Shown here one piece after another: positions 18,127 to 32,420 of a stretch of DNA of 64,000 nucleotides. Each line of letters begins with the position of its first letter. The stretch's first letter is position 1. A program made the position numbers and the translations under genes. The DNA is from Gluconacetobacter azotocaptans (GTDB taxonomy: Bacteria; Pseudomonadota; Alphaproteobacteria; Acetobacterales; Acetobacteraceae), in assembly GCF_014174355.1 (NCBI RefSeq), contig NZ_JABEQF010000005.1, positions 310,001 to 374,000 of the forward strand, given 5' to 3'. The notes below the pieces were generated by a model. The model worked only from the letters and a program-made list of their open reading frames with translations. It searched no databases and was not told the origin of the DNA.

Positions 18127-18987
18127 TCAGTGGCATCCGGCGCGGGTGCGATAGCTCGTCTCGGCCGTGCGGACCTTGGGCGCGGGGGATGGGAATTCGC
18201 TTTTCAGCTTGTCCAGCGCCTGGCAGGCGGACGGCTTGTCGCCCAGCGCCAGCAAGGTCGCCGCCACGCCCAGCAGTGCGTCAGGGGCGCGGCCCGAACG
18301 CGGCGCACGATTATAGGTGTCGTAATAGGCCACCGCCGACTGGCGATATTGCTTCTGCCCGGCCAGCGACTGCGCCAGCAGGAACTGGGCGTCAACCTGA
18401 CGCGGACCGCGCGGACCGGACAGGACCTCCTGAGCTGCGGCCTGCGCCCCGGCATAGTCCCGGCGCAGCAGCGCGGCATTGCCGTCCTGCAACGCGGCGT
18501 CGGCCGTGCGCTTCGCAGGCTTCGGGGCAGCGGGCGCCGCGGCCGGGGCCGAGGGTGCTGCGGCCCCGCCATGCCCGTTCTGGGCCGCGAAATTCATGTC
18601 GTCGATCTGCTTCGACATCGCCGCGTTCTGGGTCTGGACCTGATTGGTCAGCTGGTCCAGTTGCCCGCGCATGTCACGGACCGCCTGCTCCAGCGTGCTG
18701 ACCCGGTCCAGCAGCTGCGCCGTCAGGTCGCCGTTGACCGGCGGCGAGGACGTGGCGCCGGGCGCCACCGGAGGCGGCAGCGCGCCGCCCGGACCGGCGG
18801 CGGACTGAAGCTGCGACAACTGCTGGCGCAGGTCCATGATCTGGTCCTGCAACGCGATGCCCTCGCGGCTCGTCACATCCTGGGCCAACGCCGGCACGGG
18901 CGACAGGACGCCCAGGCCGGCCAGTAATCCCAAGGCCGTCAGGGGCAGGACACGGAAGGAAGGAGGGCGGAATGCGACAGACCCCAT
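18127..18987 (-). CDS. cpoB: Tol-Pal system protein CpoB (YbgF), cell-division coordinator
   Basis: A 286-residue periplasmic protein that links outer-membrane constriction with PBP1B-driven peptidoglycan synthesis. Signal peptide 1-36 (ending PALAQ), a Gln-rich coiled-coil section (about 45-130) for trimerisation, an Ala/Pro linker, and C-terminal TPR repeats (QDGNAALLRRDYAGAQAAA onward, with RAPDALLGVAATLLALGD). Located right after pal. The palindrome between them should limit read-through from pal. Confidence 0.92.
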   Translation of the reverse strand: MGSVAFRPPSFRVLPLTALGLLAGLGVLSPVPALAQDVTSREGIALQDQIMDLRQQLSQLQSAAGPGGALPPPVAPGATSSPPVNGDLTAQLLDRVSTLEQAVRDMRGQLDQLTNQVQTQNAAMSKQIDDMNFAAQNGHGGAAAPSAPAAAPAAPKPAKRTADAALQDGNAALLRRDYAGAQAAAQEVLSGPRGPRQVDAQFLLAQSLAGQKQYRQSAVAYYDTYNRAPRSGRAPDALLGVAATLLALGDKPSACQALDKLKSEFPSPAPKVRTAETSYRTRAGCH

Positions 18988-19067
18988 GAACGGCTTTCCC
19001 TTGCAAGACGGCAGAATTTTGCGAACGGCCGGACCGGAGGTCCCACCATGCGTCCTGCCCCTTGTCT

Positions 19068-19105
19068 AAAACAAAACCGGCCAGGCGATAAGCGCCTGGC
19101 CGGTT
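19068..19105 (-). terminator. strong intrinsic terminator between pal and cpoB
   Basis: A perfect 13-bp stem, AACCGGCCAGGCG/CGCCTGGCCGGTT (19075-19087 with 19093-19105), 5-nt loop; in the minus direction it is followed by TTTTGTTTTAG. It lies 33 nt after the pal stop and so closes the tol-pal transcript ahead of cpoB. Confidence 0.85.
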
Positions 19106-19138
19106 CCATCCGGGTCCGAAAAGTTCCGGCAGGCCGGA

Positions 19139-19615
19139 TTAGCGAACCGAGGTGATCGCGTTACGGTTCTGGGCCCACGACTGCTCGTCGTCGCCGGTCG
19201 CCGTGGGGCGGTCCTTACCATACGAGATCGTGGTGATGCGCGAGGCGGCGACGCCCTTCGCCACCAGGTAGTCGCGCGCGGCGTTGGCGCGGCGCTCGCC
19301 CAGGGCGATGTTGTATTCCTCGGTGCCGCGATCGTCGCAGTTGCCGGCAACCTGGATCGTTACCTGCGGATACTTGGCAAGCCACGCGGCCTGACGGTCC
19401 AGGGTGCCCTGGGCCTCGGTGGACAGGTTGTTCTTGTTCAGCTCGAAGAACACGCGATCACCGACATTGGCAACCAGGTCGGCTTCGCTGCCGGGCGTGA
19501 CGCCGGTGGTCTGCGCGGCGGCGCCGGTCCCGGTCGTGGCGCCCTTGTCCGAGTTGTCCGAGCACGCCGCCAGAAGCACGGCCATGCCAAGCGCACCAAG
19601 AAGCTTCAGTCTCAT
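19139..19615 (-). CDS. pal: peptidoglycan-associated lipoprotein Pal
   Basis: An outer-membrane lipoprotein of 158 residues with an OmpA-like domain that holds peptidoglycan and is mobilised by TolB. Lipobox LLAAC gives Cys18. The OmpA-like domain spans about 50-155: VFFELNKNNLSTEAQGTL, then GNCDDRGTEEYNIALGERRA with the conserved peptidoglycan-contact Asp and Arg. ATG at 19615 is chosen because the signal peptide starts there. The 247 nt up to tolB lets pal have its own promoter. Confidence 0.96.
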   Translation of the reverse strand: MRLKLLGALGMAVLLAACSDNSDKGATTGTGAAAQTTGVTPGSEADLVANVGDRVFFELNKNNLSTEAQGTLDRQAAWLAKYPQVTIQVAGNCDDRGTEEYNIALGERRANAARDYLVAKGVAASRITTISYGKDRPTATGDDEQSWAQNRNAITSVR

Positions 19616-19862
19616 TATTTTTGATCCTGAGATCGGTTCCCTCAATGGAACCATATGATTAAGTTGCCGGGTAAAGTCTCTGGTCCCGACACTCGTTTTG
19701 TTCCGTCAACAACCGGGCGACAGAACGTGGCGAACACTGGAGACCAGTTGCCCGTTAACGCCAGACCTCATTAATCGTCAAGATGTCCGGAACACATACC
19801 CGTCATCTTGTTTTCGTATCGACCGGAAAAGCACAGTAGAGCGCCTTTCCGGCCTGAAATAT

Positions 19863-21221
19863 TCACCCGTTCAGCGGCGACCAGGCCGGATCCGACGCAC
19901 CGCCCACCGGGATCGCGCGTTCGTGAAAGCCGGTGATGTCGACGGTGCTGATCCCCGACGAGAACCCGGCGCCCCCCGCCCCCGCCGCGGTCTGGCGACA
20001 GAAGGCGATGACCCGTCCATTGGGGCAGAAAGACGGGCTTTCGACCGTAAAACCCTGCGTCATGATCCGTTCGCCCGTGCCGTCCGGTGCCATCACGCCC
20101 AGCGAGAAGCTGCCGTTGGCGATACGGGTGAACGCGATCAGGTCGCCGCGCGGCGACCAGACAGGCGAGCCATAGGTGCCGCTGCCATAGGAAATCCGCT
20201 TCGCTCCGCCGCCGCTGGCGCTCATGATATAAAGGTGCGGCGTACCCCCGCGATCCGAATTGAAGACGATCTGCGACCCGTCCGGGCTGTAGCACGGGCT
20301 GGTGTCGATCGCGCCGGAACTGGTGAGCTGCCGCTTTGCCCGGGTCACCAGGTCCACGGTGAAGATGTCGGACCCACCGCCGCGCGTCGCCGACAGCACG
20401 ACCGACCGTCCGTCCGGGGCAAAGCGCGGGGCGAAGGAAATCCCTTCGAAATCGCCCAGCAGCTGCTGCCGCCCGGTCGCCAGGTTGAGCATGTAAACCC
20501 GCGGACGATTATTTGCATAGGACATGAACGCCAACTGGTCGCTGGCCGGGCTGAAGCGCGGCGTCAGGGTCAGCCACTGGCCGCCCGACAGGTAGTGGCT
20601 GTTGGCCCCGTCCTGATCCATGATCGCCAGGCGCGTCGTCTGGTGTGCGCGCGGGCCGGACCGCGCGATATAGGCGATGCGGGTGTTGAAATAGCCCTTC
20701 TCGCCCAGCATGCGCTCATAGATCACGTCGGCGATGATATGCGCGATCTTGCGGACATCGGCCGCCGCCGCGGTATAGGCGGTGCCCTGGATCTGCGTCC
20801 CCGTCAGCACGTCCCACAGGCGGAATTCCACCCGCAGCGCGCCGCCGCTGCTGGTGGCCGTCCCGCTGACCAGCGCACGGGCGCCCAGCGATTTGTAGGT
20901 GCCGAAATCCGGCATGCCCGCGGGCAGCGAACCGGCGATCGGGCGGAACAGGCCGCAATTGCCCAGGTCGGCGGACACGACCGCGCTGACCTGCTGCCCG
21001 AAATCGCCGCCCAGCGGCGGAATCACGATGGGAATCGGTTCGGAACGCGCCTGGTCCACGGTGATTTCGGCGGCGCCAGGCGCCCCCTGCGCCAGGGCGG
21101 CCAGCGGCGAGGCCAGGATACCGCCCGCGATGCCGGCGCCGATCAGGCCACGCCGGCCGAAAGCGGTGGCCAGCAGGGAAGCATCCCCATCGGAAATCAA
21201 TGGCATATCACTCGGACGCAT
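19863..21221 (-). CDS. tolB: Tol-Pal system beta-propeller protein TolB
   Basis: Periplasmic propeller protein that shuttles between Pal and the TolQRA complex. The N-terminal TolB domain (about 50-180) is followed by WD-like blades recognisable by repeats such as [36 protein letters not shown] and [12 protein letters not shown]. The leader reads [17 protein letters not shown] and resembles a twin-arginine signal. ATG at 21221 follows GAGGAGAGAACCCC; a start at 21269 that overlaps the tolA stop is possible but lacks a ribosome site. 452 residues. Confidence 0.95.
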   Translation of the reverse strand: MRPSDMPLISDGDASLLATAFGRRGLIGAGIAGGILASPLAALAQGAPGAAEITVDQARSEPIPIVIPPLGGDFGQQVSAVVSADLGNCGLFRPIAGSLPAGMPDFGTYKSLGARALVSGTATSSGGALRVEFRLWDVLTGTQIQGTAYTAAAADVRKIAHIIADVIYERMLGEKGYFNTRIAYIARSGPRAHQTTRLAIMDQDGANSHYLSGGQWLTLTPRFSPASDQLAFMSYANNRPRVYMLNLATGRQQLLGDFEGISFAPRFAPDGRSVVLSATRGGGSDIFTVDLVTRAKRQLTSSGAIDTSPCYSPDGSQIVFNSDRGGTPHLYIMSASGGGAKRISYGSGTYGSPVWSPRGDLIAFTRIANGSFSLGVMAPDGTGERIMTQGFTVESPSFCPNGRVIAFCRQTAAGAGGAGFSSGISTVDITGFHERAIPVGGASDPAWSPLNG

Positions 21222-21265
21222 GGGGTTCTCTCCTCGGTCTCGCCGCATGGTGATCGCTTGCTTCT

Positions 21266-22255
21266 TCATGGGCGGAAAACGAATTTCAGTTGTCGTGTCT
21301 GTCCCAGCAGATTCTTCGGCACCGGCAATTGCGCGCAGGTCGGGCTGAGCACCGCGGCGCGCGCACGCTCGGCCAGGGCGCGGTAGGAGGGGTCGCCTTC
21401 CATCCGTGCCTGGGTTTCAGGGCTGAACTGCACCAGGCGGGCCATGCCGGTCGAATCCACTGTCACGACCAGATGGGCCACGAATTGGGCATAATTGCGG
21501 GCCGCCGTATCTTCGGAATAACAGCGCCGCACCGCATTGCCGATCGCCTTCTGGTCGGCGGCGTTCAGCGCGCTGGTGATGTCACCGTCCGGCCGCCCGC
21601 CGCCGTCGGGCGCGCCGCCCTGCACCGGATTCGTCCGCGCCTTGGGCGGGTGGGTCTGCTTCTGGTCGGCACGGAACGCATCCAGCGTCGCCAGCAGCGA
21701 GTGCGTGTCGGGCACCGGCTTCTTGGTCGGGTTGGGCTGCGTGACGTGCGAGAATTGCTGAGTCTGCGGCAGCGCATTGGGCGTGGGCTGCGGCGAGGGC
21801 GGGGCCACCGCGTGCGACGGCACAGGCGGCGACGGCGGTGTCGGCGGCGCCTTCACTGCGTCGGGCGACGGCTGCTCGACCTTGGGCGGCACCGGAACGT
21901 CGGGCAGCGCCTGGGGCGGCGTCTCGGGCGGCGGGGGCATGGGCGGCGGAGGCGGCGGCGGGGGCGGCGCTTCCTCGGGCGGGGCCTTTTCCGGCGGAGT
22001 GGGGGCCGGCGGGGCTTCCTGCGGAACAGGGGCCGGGGCCGGCGCGGGCTTGGACGCAGGCTTGTCCGCCTTGTGGGGCATGCCGCCGCTGTCGGAGGTG
22101 AATTCCATCTCCACCGTCGGCGGCGGGGGTGGTTCGGGCGGGATGGGCGACGGCAGCCCCAGCAGCACCGCCAGCAGCAGCGCGACATGGGCGCAGCCGG
22201 ACACCAGGACCGACCGGCGCATCAGGACAGTTTCGGAACGACGCGGCTGAACCAC
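21266..22255 (-). CDS. tolA: TolA-like energy-transducing protein
   Basis: A 329-residue protein with a single N-terminal membrane helix (about 19-35), a very Pro/Ala-rich middle (about 36-190) spanning the periplasm, and a small C-terminal domain ([35 protein letters not shown]) typical of TolA/TonB-type ends. It couples the TolQR proton motor to TolB-Pal. Start is GTG at 22255 with AGGAG ten nt upstream; ATG at 22222 is an alternative. The middle is Pro-rich instead of the E. coli Ala/Lys helix, common in alphaproteobacteria. Confidence 0.92.
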   Translation of the reverse strand: MVQPRRSETVLMRRSVLVSGCAHVALLLAVLLGLPSPIPPEPPPPPTVEMEFTSDSGGMPHKADKPASKPAPAPAPVPQEAPPAPTPPEKAPPEEAPPPPPPPPPMPPPPETPPQALPDVPVPPKVEQPSPDAVKAPPTPPSPPVPSHAVAPPSPQPTPNALPQTQQFSHVTQPNPTKKPVPDTHSLLATLDAFRADQKQTHPPKARTNPVQGGAPDGGGRPDGDITSALNAADQKAIGNAVRRCYSEDTAARNYAQFVAHLVVTVDSTGMARLVQFSPETQARMEGDPSYRALAERARAAVLSPTCAQLPVPKNLLGQTRQLKFVFRP

Positions 22256-22287
22256 GACGAGGATGCTCCTACCCGGCGAACGGGCAA

Positions 22288-22731
<444 letters not shown>

Positions 22732-22734
22732 GGT

Positions 22735-23469
22735 TCAGCCCCTTTCCTCGGACTGGCGGGACAGGATGGCGGCGAATTCGGTGCCGAACCCGCCCAGCCG
22801 GTCCTCGAACAGCGCCAGGCTGTTGTTGATGACGTTATAGGCAATCACGGCCGGGATCGCGGTCACAAGGCCGATGGCGGTGGCGAACAGCGCCTCGGAA
22901 ATGCCGGGGGCGACGACGGCCAGGTTGGTGTTGTGCATCGCCGCGATGGCCCCGAAGGCGTGCATGATGCCCCACACCGTTCCGAACAGGCCGATGAACG
23001 GCGCCACCGGCCCGATGGTGGCCAGGAAGATCATCCAGCGGCCCAGCCGCTCCATCTCGCGCGTGATGGTGATGGACATAGCGCGGTCCACGCGCTCCTG
23101 CACGCCGCCGCGCGCCAGGTCCACGCCGGCGATCCGCGCCGAACGCCGCCATTCGCCCATCGCGGCGCCGAATACCGCCGCCAGCGGGTGCAGCGGCTTG
23201 GCGCCGTCGGCTTCGTACAGGTCGTCCAGGCTGCCGCCCGACCAGAACCGGTCCTCGAATTCCGATGCCAGGCGGTTGACCCGCCGCAAGGTCACGATCT
23301 TGTCGAAGATGATGCCCCACACCACGATGCTGCTGAGCACCAGGCCGATCATCACCAGTTTGACGACGATGGCCGCGTGTAGGAACAGACTCCAGAGCGA
23401 CAAACCGCCGGCCGCAGCCGCGCCCAGATTCGCCGCGTTAACCGCTTGGTCCAAAAACGCCTCCTGCAC
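22735..23469 (-). CDS. tolQ: TolQ, MotA/TolQ/ExbB-family proton-channel subunit
   Basis: An inner-membrane protein with three helices: about 24-45 (LHAAIVVKLVMIGLVLSSI), 145-165 (FLATIGPVAPFIGLFGTVWG) and 180-205 (ISEALFATAIGLVTAIPAV), where the Thr/Ser residues line the proton path. Counted from a GTG at 23469 (residues VQEAFLDQAV, GGGCAGAAG upstream) it has 244 residues, near the family size; a longer GTG start at 23526 has GGAG only 4 nt away and adds an Arg-rich stretch. First gene of the tol operon; 166 nt separate it from ybgC. Confidence 0.94.
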   Translation of the reverse strand: MQEAFLDQAVNAANLGAAAAGGLSLWSLFLHAAIVVKLVMIGLVLSSIVVWGIIFDKIVTLRRVNRLASEFEDRFWSGGSLDDLYEADGAKPLHPLAAVFGAAMGEWRRSARIAGVDLARGGVQERVDRAMSITITREMERLGRWMIFLATIGPVAPFIGLFGTVWGIMHAFGAIAAMHNTNLAVVAPGISEALFATAIGLVTAIPAVIAYNVINNSLALFEDRLGGFGTEFAAILSRQSEERG

Positions 23470-23635
23470 CTTCTGCCCGCAACCGCGCGATCGCGGTCCC
23501 GACCGCCACGCGGGGCAGTCTGACACTGCACTCCAGTGCGTTCCTTATAGGCTTCCGCGGAAAAGCAGAAGCACCCCCCACCGCTGTTCCACCATGACGG
23601 GACAAAGAATTATCGTCCGCCCCGCCGGTGTCCCA

Positions 23636-24036
23636 TCAGTCCACCAGTCCGCCCAGAAGATCACGCCATAAGGGCGGAAATCGGGCAGGCCGGCCGTCGG
23701 CTACGCGCACGCAGGCCAGGCGCACCTCCAGGTCCGCGCAGAGGGTCCCGCCCAGCAGGAACAGCTGCTCCAGGCGGCAACTGGCCGACCCCAGTTCGAT
23801 CAGGCGCGTGGTGACCGTCACCAGGTCGTCCAGGCGCAGCGGCTGGCGGTAGCCGATGGCGGCATGCCGCACGACGAAGGCCAGCCCATAGTCCTCCAGC
23901 AGCGCCGAGACCGGCTGGCCCAGGCCGCGGATCGCCTCGGTCCGCGCGCGTTCGGCGAAGGCGAGGTAGCGGGCGTGGTAGACGACGCCGCCGGTATCGG
24001 TATCCTCGTAATAGACCCGGAAATTGATGCCATGCC

Positions 24037-24040
<4 letters not shown>
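23636..24040 (-). CDS. ybgC: YbgC-family acyl-CoA thioesterase (hot-dog fold)
   Basis: 134 residues. The catalytic segment [20 protein letters not shown] carries the conserved Asp and the hot-dog helix. Usually the first gene of tol-pal clusters. The ATG at 24040 overlaps the ruvB stop (ATGA), so translation is coupled to ruvB; longer frames would lie in ruvB. Confidence 0.94.
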
Positions 24041-25085
<1,045 letters not shown>

Positions 25086-25089
<4 letters not shown>

Positions 25090-25688
25090 CGCGCCAGTTC
25101 CCGCAGGCTTTCGCGGATCACGACGTCCAGATCCGCCTTATCGTTCAGCCGGGCCACGATCCGCGCCACCACCGGATGGGCTTCGGCACGCCGGAAGCCC
25201 AGGCCGGCCAGCGCCAGCAGCGCGTCGGCCTCGACCCCGCCGCCGGCCGCCTGCACCGGCATCGCAATCCCCGGGCCCGTGGGCATCCGCCCCGTCTTGT
25301 CGCGCAGTTCGGTCAGGATGCGCTCGGCCAGCCGGGCGCCGACGCCGGGCGCGCGGGTCAGGCTGGCCTTGTCGGCCGAGGCGATCACCGCGCTCAGTTC
25401 GCCCGACGACAGGGACGACAGAATGGCCAGCGCCACCTTGGCCCCCACCCCCTGCACCGTCGTCAGCAGGCGGAACCATTCGCGTTCGGCGCTTTCGGCA
25501 AATCCGTACAGCAGGAACGCATCCTCACGCACCACGGTCTCGATCAGGACGCGCGTCGTCTCGGGCGGGCGGGGCAGGACGGACAGCGTGCGGGTCGAGG
25601 CCTGGACCAGATAGCCGACACCATTGACATCCACCACGCAGCGATCGGCCTCCACCTGGCTGACCAGGCCCGTCAGATGCGCGATCAT
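25086..25688 (-). CDS. ruvA: Holliday junction branch-migration protein RuvA
   Basis: 200 residues from the ATG at 25688 ([15 protein letters not shown]). OB-fold domain I (1-65), helix-hairpin-helix domain II ([17 protein letters not shown] and [13 protein letters not shown]), flexible linker, domain III ([14 protein letters not shown]). Overlaps both ruvC and ruvB by ATGA, so the three are translated as a unit. A far longer open frame upstream is only the antisense shadow over ruvC. Confidence 0.97.
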
Positions 25689-26191
25689 GCCATGCGCGTC
25701 CCGGCCATCACGCGCAGGGTGCTGGCGCGATGATGCGCGTGGCAGATCGCAACCGCCAGCGCGTCGGACGCATCGGCGCGGCGGATCGTGGCCCCGGGCA
25801 GCAGGCGGCGCACCATCATTCCCACCTGGTCCTTGCTGGCGGCGCCGGTGCCCACCACCGCCCGCTTCACCGCCATCGCACCGTATTCGGAAACCGCGAT
25901 TCCGGCCAGCGCGGGCACCAGCAGGGCAACCCCGCGCGCATAGCCCAGCTTCAGCGTCGAGGACCCGTTGCGGTTGACGTAGGTTTCCTCGACCGCCGCC
26001 TCGTGCGGGCGGTGGGCCCGCACCAGTTCCAGCAGGGAGTCGTGCAGCAGGCGCAGCCGTTCGGGGACCGGAGTGTCCCCGTCGGTGGCGATCACCCCGT
26101 CGGCGACATGGCACAGCCGGTTGCCATCGACATCGACAATGCCCCAGCCCGTGAAACGCAGGCCCGGATCAATGCCCAGCAACCGGACCAT
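25685..26191 (-). CDS. ruvC: crossover junction endodeoxyribonuclease RuvC
   Basis: 168 residues, resolves Holliday junctions. LLGIDPGLRFTGWG carries the first catalytic Asp (Asp8), VEETYVNRN the Glu, and ASDALAVAICHAHH the C-terminal acidic residues. First gene of ruvC-ruvA-ruvB, 8 nt after yebC stops. Confidence 0.97.
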   Translation of the reverse strand: MVRLLGIDPGLRFTGWGIVDVDGNRLCHVADGVIATDGDTPVPERLRLLHDSLLELVRAHRPHEAAVEETYVNRNGSSTLKLGYARGVALLVPALAGIAVSEYGAMAVKRAVVGTGAASKDQVGMMVRRLLPGATIRRADASDALAVAICHAHHRASTLRVMAGTRMA

Positions 26192-26199
26192 GCGCGCGG

Positions 26200-26949
26200 T
26201 CAGGCTGAAAGCCTCTCGGCCACGTCGTCGGGCAGGTCGAAATTCGCGTACACCGCCTGCACGTCGTCATTCTCCTCCAGCACGTCGACCAGCTTGAGCA
26301 GGCTGCGCCCCTTGTCCTCGTCCAGGGTGACGAGGGTGCCCGGGCGCCAGTCCAGCCGGGCGCTGGCGGGCTCGCCGAAGCGGGCCTCCAGCGCGTCGCG
26401 CACCGCGAAGAACGATTCGATGGGGCAGGTGACCTCGTGCGTCTCGGCAGACGATTCGACGTTTTCGGCCCCGGCCTCGATCGCGGCCTCCAGCATCTCG
26501 TCCTCGCTGGCGACCGAGGCCGGGTATGTGACGACGCCCAGCCGGGTGAACATGAAGGACACCGAATTGGTCTCGCCCAGTGACCCGCCATGCTTGGAGA
26601 ACGCGGCCCGCACGTCCGACGCGGTGCGGTTGCGGTTGTCGGTCAGGGCCTCGACGATCACCGCGACGCCGGCCGGGCCGTAGCCTTCGTACCGGACCTC
26701 GACGTAATCGTCGCCGCCGCCGGCGCCGGTCGCCTTCTTGATCGCGCGCTCGACCGTATCCTTGGGCATGTTGACCTCGCGCGCCGCCGAAATCGCGGCG
26801 CGCAGGCGCGGATTGGACGCCGGGTCCGGCAGGCCCGACCGCGCGGCAACCGTGATCTCGCGGATCACCTTGGCGAATTGCCGCGCCCGCCGGGCGTCCT
26901 GCGCGCCCTTGCGGTGCATGATGTTCTTGAACTGGGAATGACCCGCCAT
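26200..26949 (-). CDS. yebC: YebC/TACO1-family translation or transcription factor
   Basis: 249 residues starting [17 protein letters not shown], the family signature, with [14 protein letters not shown] and [20 protein letters not shown]. YebC proteins have been described as regulators of ruv genes and, more recently, as factors that relieve ribosome stalling at proline runs. Adjacent to ruvC as in many bacteria. Confidence 0.96.
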   Translation of the reverse strand: MAGHSQFKNIMHRKGAQDARRARQFAKVIREITVAARSGLPDPASNPRLRAAISAAREVNMPKDTVERAIKKATGAGGGDDYVEVRYEGYGPAGVAVIVEALTDNRNRTASDVRAAFSKHGGSLGETNSVSFMFTRLGVVTYPASVASEDEMLEAAIEAGAENVESSAETHEVTCPIESFFAVRDALEARFGEPASARLDWRPGTLVTLDEDKGRSLLKLVDVLEENDDVQAVYANFDLPDDVAERLSA

Positions 26950-27034
26950 CGTTCGTCTCTAACCTTCGTCTTCAGTCCCGAAGCGCAGGGCGCGCGCTCT
27001 CAACTCTCTGTTTGTGCAGTCCCCCGGCCGGACG

Positions 27035-29851
<2,817 letters not shown>

Positions 29852-30086
29852 GTAGACCTTCCGGGATGGCGCGGCTCCGCTCCTGTCCGGACGGGCAGGC
29901 TGGAACTGTAGGAATGGCATTCTCGCGCGGCATCTCAGATAAGACCCATGCCGCCACCGGTCAACCGAAGCGACCGCCTGCGGGCCACGCCGCGGCGCAC
30001 CAGGGCGCGCGCCAGGCAGCCTTGCAGGACCGGGCTGCCTCGGCCATGATGCCCCGAGACGCTTTATATCTTAGGGTTTTCAACAC

Positions 30087-31037
30087 ATGCGGCTTTCCAG
30101 CCCGGCAGCCTCCTTCATGGCGGCGGCCCTGCTCGCTCCTGCGCTTTTCGCCCCTCATGCCCGTGCCGCGGCCCCCGCGGCGACGCCGGCCGCACCGGCA
30201 GCCGCCCCGGCCGCCGCATCGGCCACCCCTGCGGCTCCGGCCAATCCGAACCCCGTCGTCGCCACCGTGAATGGCGAGGACATCCACCTGGACGACGTGC
30301 GCCAGGCCGCGGCCACGATGCCGGCGCAGCTGCGCCAGCTGCCGCCCAACATGATCTTCCCGATGCTGCTGAACCAGCTGATCGACCAGAAGGCCATCCA
30401 GGCGGCGGCCCTGCGCACCGGCCTGCAGAATCAGCCGGACGTCCAGGCGCAGATGCATGCCGCCGCCACCAACGCGCTGCAGAACGCCTATCTGTCGCAG
30501 CAGGTCGCCCCGACGCTGACGGATGCGGCGATCCAGGATTATTACAACCAGAACTACGCCAACAAGAAGCCCGAGACCGAGGTCCATGCCCGCCATATCC
30601 TGGTGGCGACCGAGGCCGAGGCGACCGGCATCATCAAGCAACTGAAGGCCGGGGCCGATTTCGGCGCGCTGGCGACCAAGCTGTCGACCGACAAGGCGTC
30701 GGCCAAGCAGAACGGCGGCGACCTGGGCTGGTTCAAGAAGGGCGACATGCTGCCGGCGTTCTCGGACGCGGCCTTCGCCATGAAGCCCCACACCTTCAGC
30801 CAGACGCCGGTTCATTCACAGTACGGCTGGCACGTGATCGAAGTGCTGGACACTCGTACCGCGGCCGTGCCCAAGCTGGACGCGGTGCATGACGAGATCC
30901 GCCAGAAGCTGATCCAGCAGGGCGTCCGCCAGGCGGTGGATAAGGCGGTGGCGGGCGTGACGATCGTGCGTTACGATCCCAGCGGCAAGCCGATCCCGGC
31001 CACTCCGCCGGCCAAGGCGACCCCCGCGAAGAAGTAA
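30087..31037 (+). CDS. periplasmic parvulin-type peptidyl-prolyl cis-trans isomerase
   Basis: 316 residues. Signal peptide 1-28, an Ala/Pro linker, a SurA-like N-terminal chaperone part (VVATVNGEDIHLDDVRQAA onward), and a parvulin domain (HARHILVATEAEATGIIKQL ... QNGGDLGWFKKGDM ... VHSQYGWHVIEVLD, about 180-285). Assists folding of secreted proteins; resembles PrsA/PpiD/SurA-like alphaproteobacterial isomerases. Placed next to secA, so the pair links export with folding. An A+T-rich TTTATATC patch upstream may be promoter. Confidence 0.92.
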   Translation: MRLSSPAASFMAAALLAPALFAPHARAAAPAATPAAPAAAPAAASATPAAPANPNPVVATVNGEDIHLDDVRQAAATMPAQLRQLPPNMIFPMLLNQLIDQKAIQAAALRTGLQNQPDVQAQMHAAATNALQNAYLSQQVAPTLTDAAIQDYYNQNYANKKPETEVHARHILVATEAEATGIIKQLKAGADFGALATKLSTDKASAKQNGGDLGWFKKGDMLPAFSDAAFAMKPHTFSQTPVHSQYGWHVIEVLDTRTAAVPKLDAVHDEIRQKLIQQGVRQAVDKAVAGVTIVRYDPSGKPIPATPPAKATPAKK

Positions 31038-31130
31038 AGCGGGCGGCCTACGCCGCCCCCACCACCCGGCCCCCTTCTCGGGGCCGGGCCACGACCGCCC
31101 CGAAGCCGCGCAGGACAGAAGACCGGACCG

Positions 31131-32366
31131 ATGGCAGCCCCCCTTCCCGTATCCCCCCTCGCCCGGCCGATGCCCGCACTGGCTCCTGTGGCCGGTGTCC
31201 GGTTCGGCGCGGCTGCCGCCGGCATCCGCTATACGGGGCGCACCGACCTGGTCATGGCCGAATTCGCGCCCGGCACCACGGTCGCGGGAGTCTTTACCCG
31301 CAGCAAATGCCCCGGCGCCCCGGTCGACTGGTGCCGCGCGGCCCTGCCGCAAGGCGTCGCCCGCGCGCTGGTGGTCAATGCCGGCAACGCCAACGTCTTC
31401 ACCGGCCGCGCCGGGTTCGAGGCCACGCAGGCCAACGCCGCCGACGCCGCCCGCCTTGTCGGCTGCGCCGCCAGCCAGGTCTTCCTGGCCTCGACCGGCG
31501 TGATCGGCGAAATCCTGCCCCACCAGAAGATCACCGATGCCCTGCCCGGCCTGTACGCCACCCTGTCGGACAACGGCTGGGCGGATGCCGCGCGCGGCAT
31601 CATGACCACCGATACCTTCCCCAAGGGCGCGGTCCGCGAGACCACGATCGGCGGCACCCCCGTGCGGATCCAGGGCATCGCCAAGGGCAGCGGCATGGTG
31701 GCCCCCGACATGGCGACCATGCTGTGCTTCGTCGCGACCGACGCCGCATTGCCGGCCCCGGTCCTGCAGGCGCTGCTGTCGGCGGGCACGAACAAGAGCT
31801 TCAACCGCACGACGGTCGATTCCGATACCTCGACCTCGGACATGGTGCTGCTGTTCGCCACCGGACTGGCCGGCAACCCGCCGATCGCCGCCGAAACCGA
31901 CCCTGCCCTGGCCGACTTCGCCGAAGCGCTCGATTCCCTGCTGCTGGAACTGGCGCTGCTGGTGGTCCGCGACGGCGAGGGCGCCACCAAGCTGATGCGC
32001 ATCCAGGTCACCGGCGCCACGTCCGACGAATCCGCCCACCGGGTCGCGCTGGCCGTCGCGAACTCGCCGCTGGTCAAGACGGCGATCGCCGGCGAGGACG
32101 CGAACTGGGGCCGGGTCGTCATGGCCGTCGGCAAGAGCGGCGAACCCGCCAACCGCGACACCCTGTCGATCGCGATGGGCGGGGTCTGGATCGCGCGCAA
32201 CGGCACCGTGGTGACGGGATATGACGAAACGCCGGTCGTCGCCCACATGAAGGGGCAGGAGATCGACATCGACATCGACCTGGGCCTGGGCAACGGCGCC
32301 AGCACCGCCTGGAGCTGCGACCTGACCCACGGCTATATCGACATCAACGGATCGTACCGGAGCTGA
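31131..32366 (+). CDS. argJ: bifunctional ornithine acetyltransferase / N-acetylglutamate synthase
   Basis: 411 residues. ArgJ recycles the acetyl group in arginine synthesis and cleaves itself before a Thr nucleophile; KGSGMVAPDMATMLCF places it at Thr196. NAGNANVFTG, TDTFPK and the C-terminal EDANWGRVVMA and HGYIDINGSYRS are family landmarks. Part of a plus-strand run after the PPIase (93 nt). Confidence 0.96.
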   Translation: MAAPLPVSPLARPMPALAPVAGVRFGAAAAGIRYTGRTDLVMAEFAPGTTVAGVFTRSKCPGAPVDWCRAALPQGVARALVVNAGNANVFTGRAGFEATQANAADAARLVGCAASQVFLASTGVIGEILPHQKITDALPGLYATLSDNGWADAARGIMTTDTFPKGAVRETTIGGTPVRIQGIAKGSGMVAPDMATMLCFVATDAALPAPVLQALLSAGTNKSFNRTTVDSDTSTSDMVLLFATGLAGNPPIAAETDPALADFAEALDSLLLELALLVVRDGEGATKLMRIQVTGATSDESAHRVALAVANSPLVKTAIAGEDANWGRVVMAVGKSGEPANRDTLSIAMGGVWIARNGTVVTGYDETPVVAHMKGQEIDIDIDLGLGNGASTAWSCDLTHGYIDINGSYRS

Positions 32367-32420
32367 CCGCCGGCCCCGGCCAGCCCCAGCCTTCCACGAT
32401 CCCTGCCAAGGACGCGCACC

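Noticed and set aside
21777-22250. Glycine-rich plus-strand frame resembling a repeat protein
   Set aside because: It is the complement of the Pro-rich tolA linker (CCN codons read as GGN).
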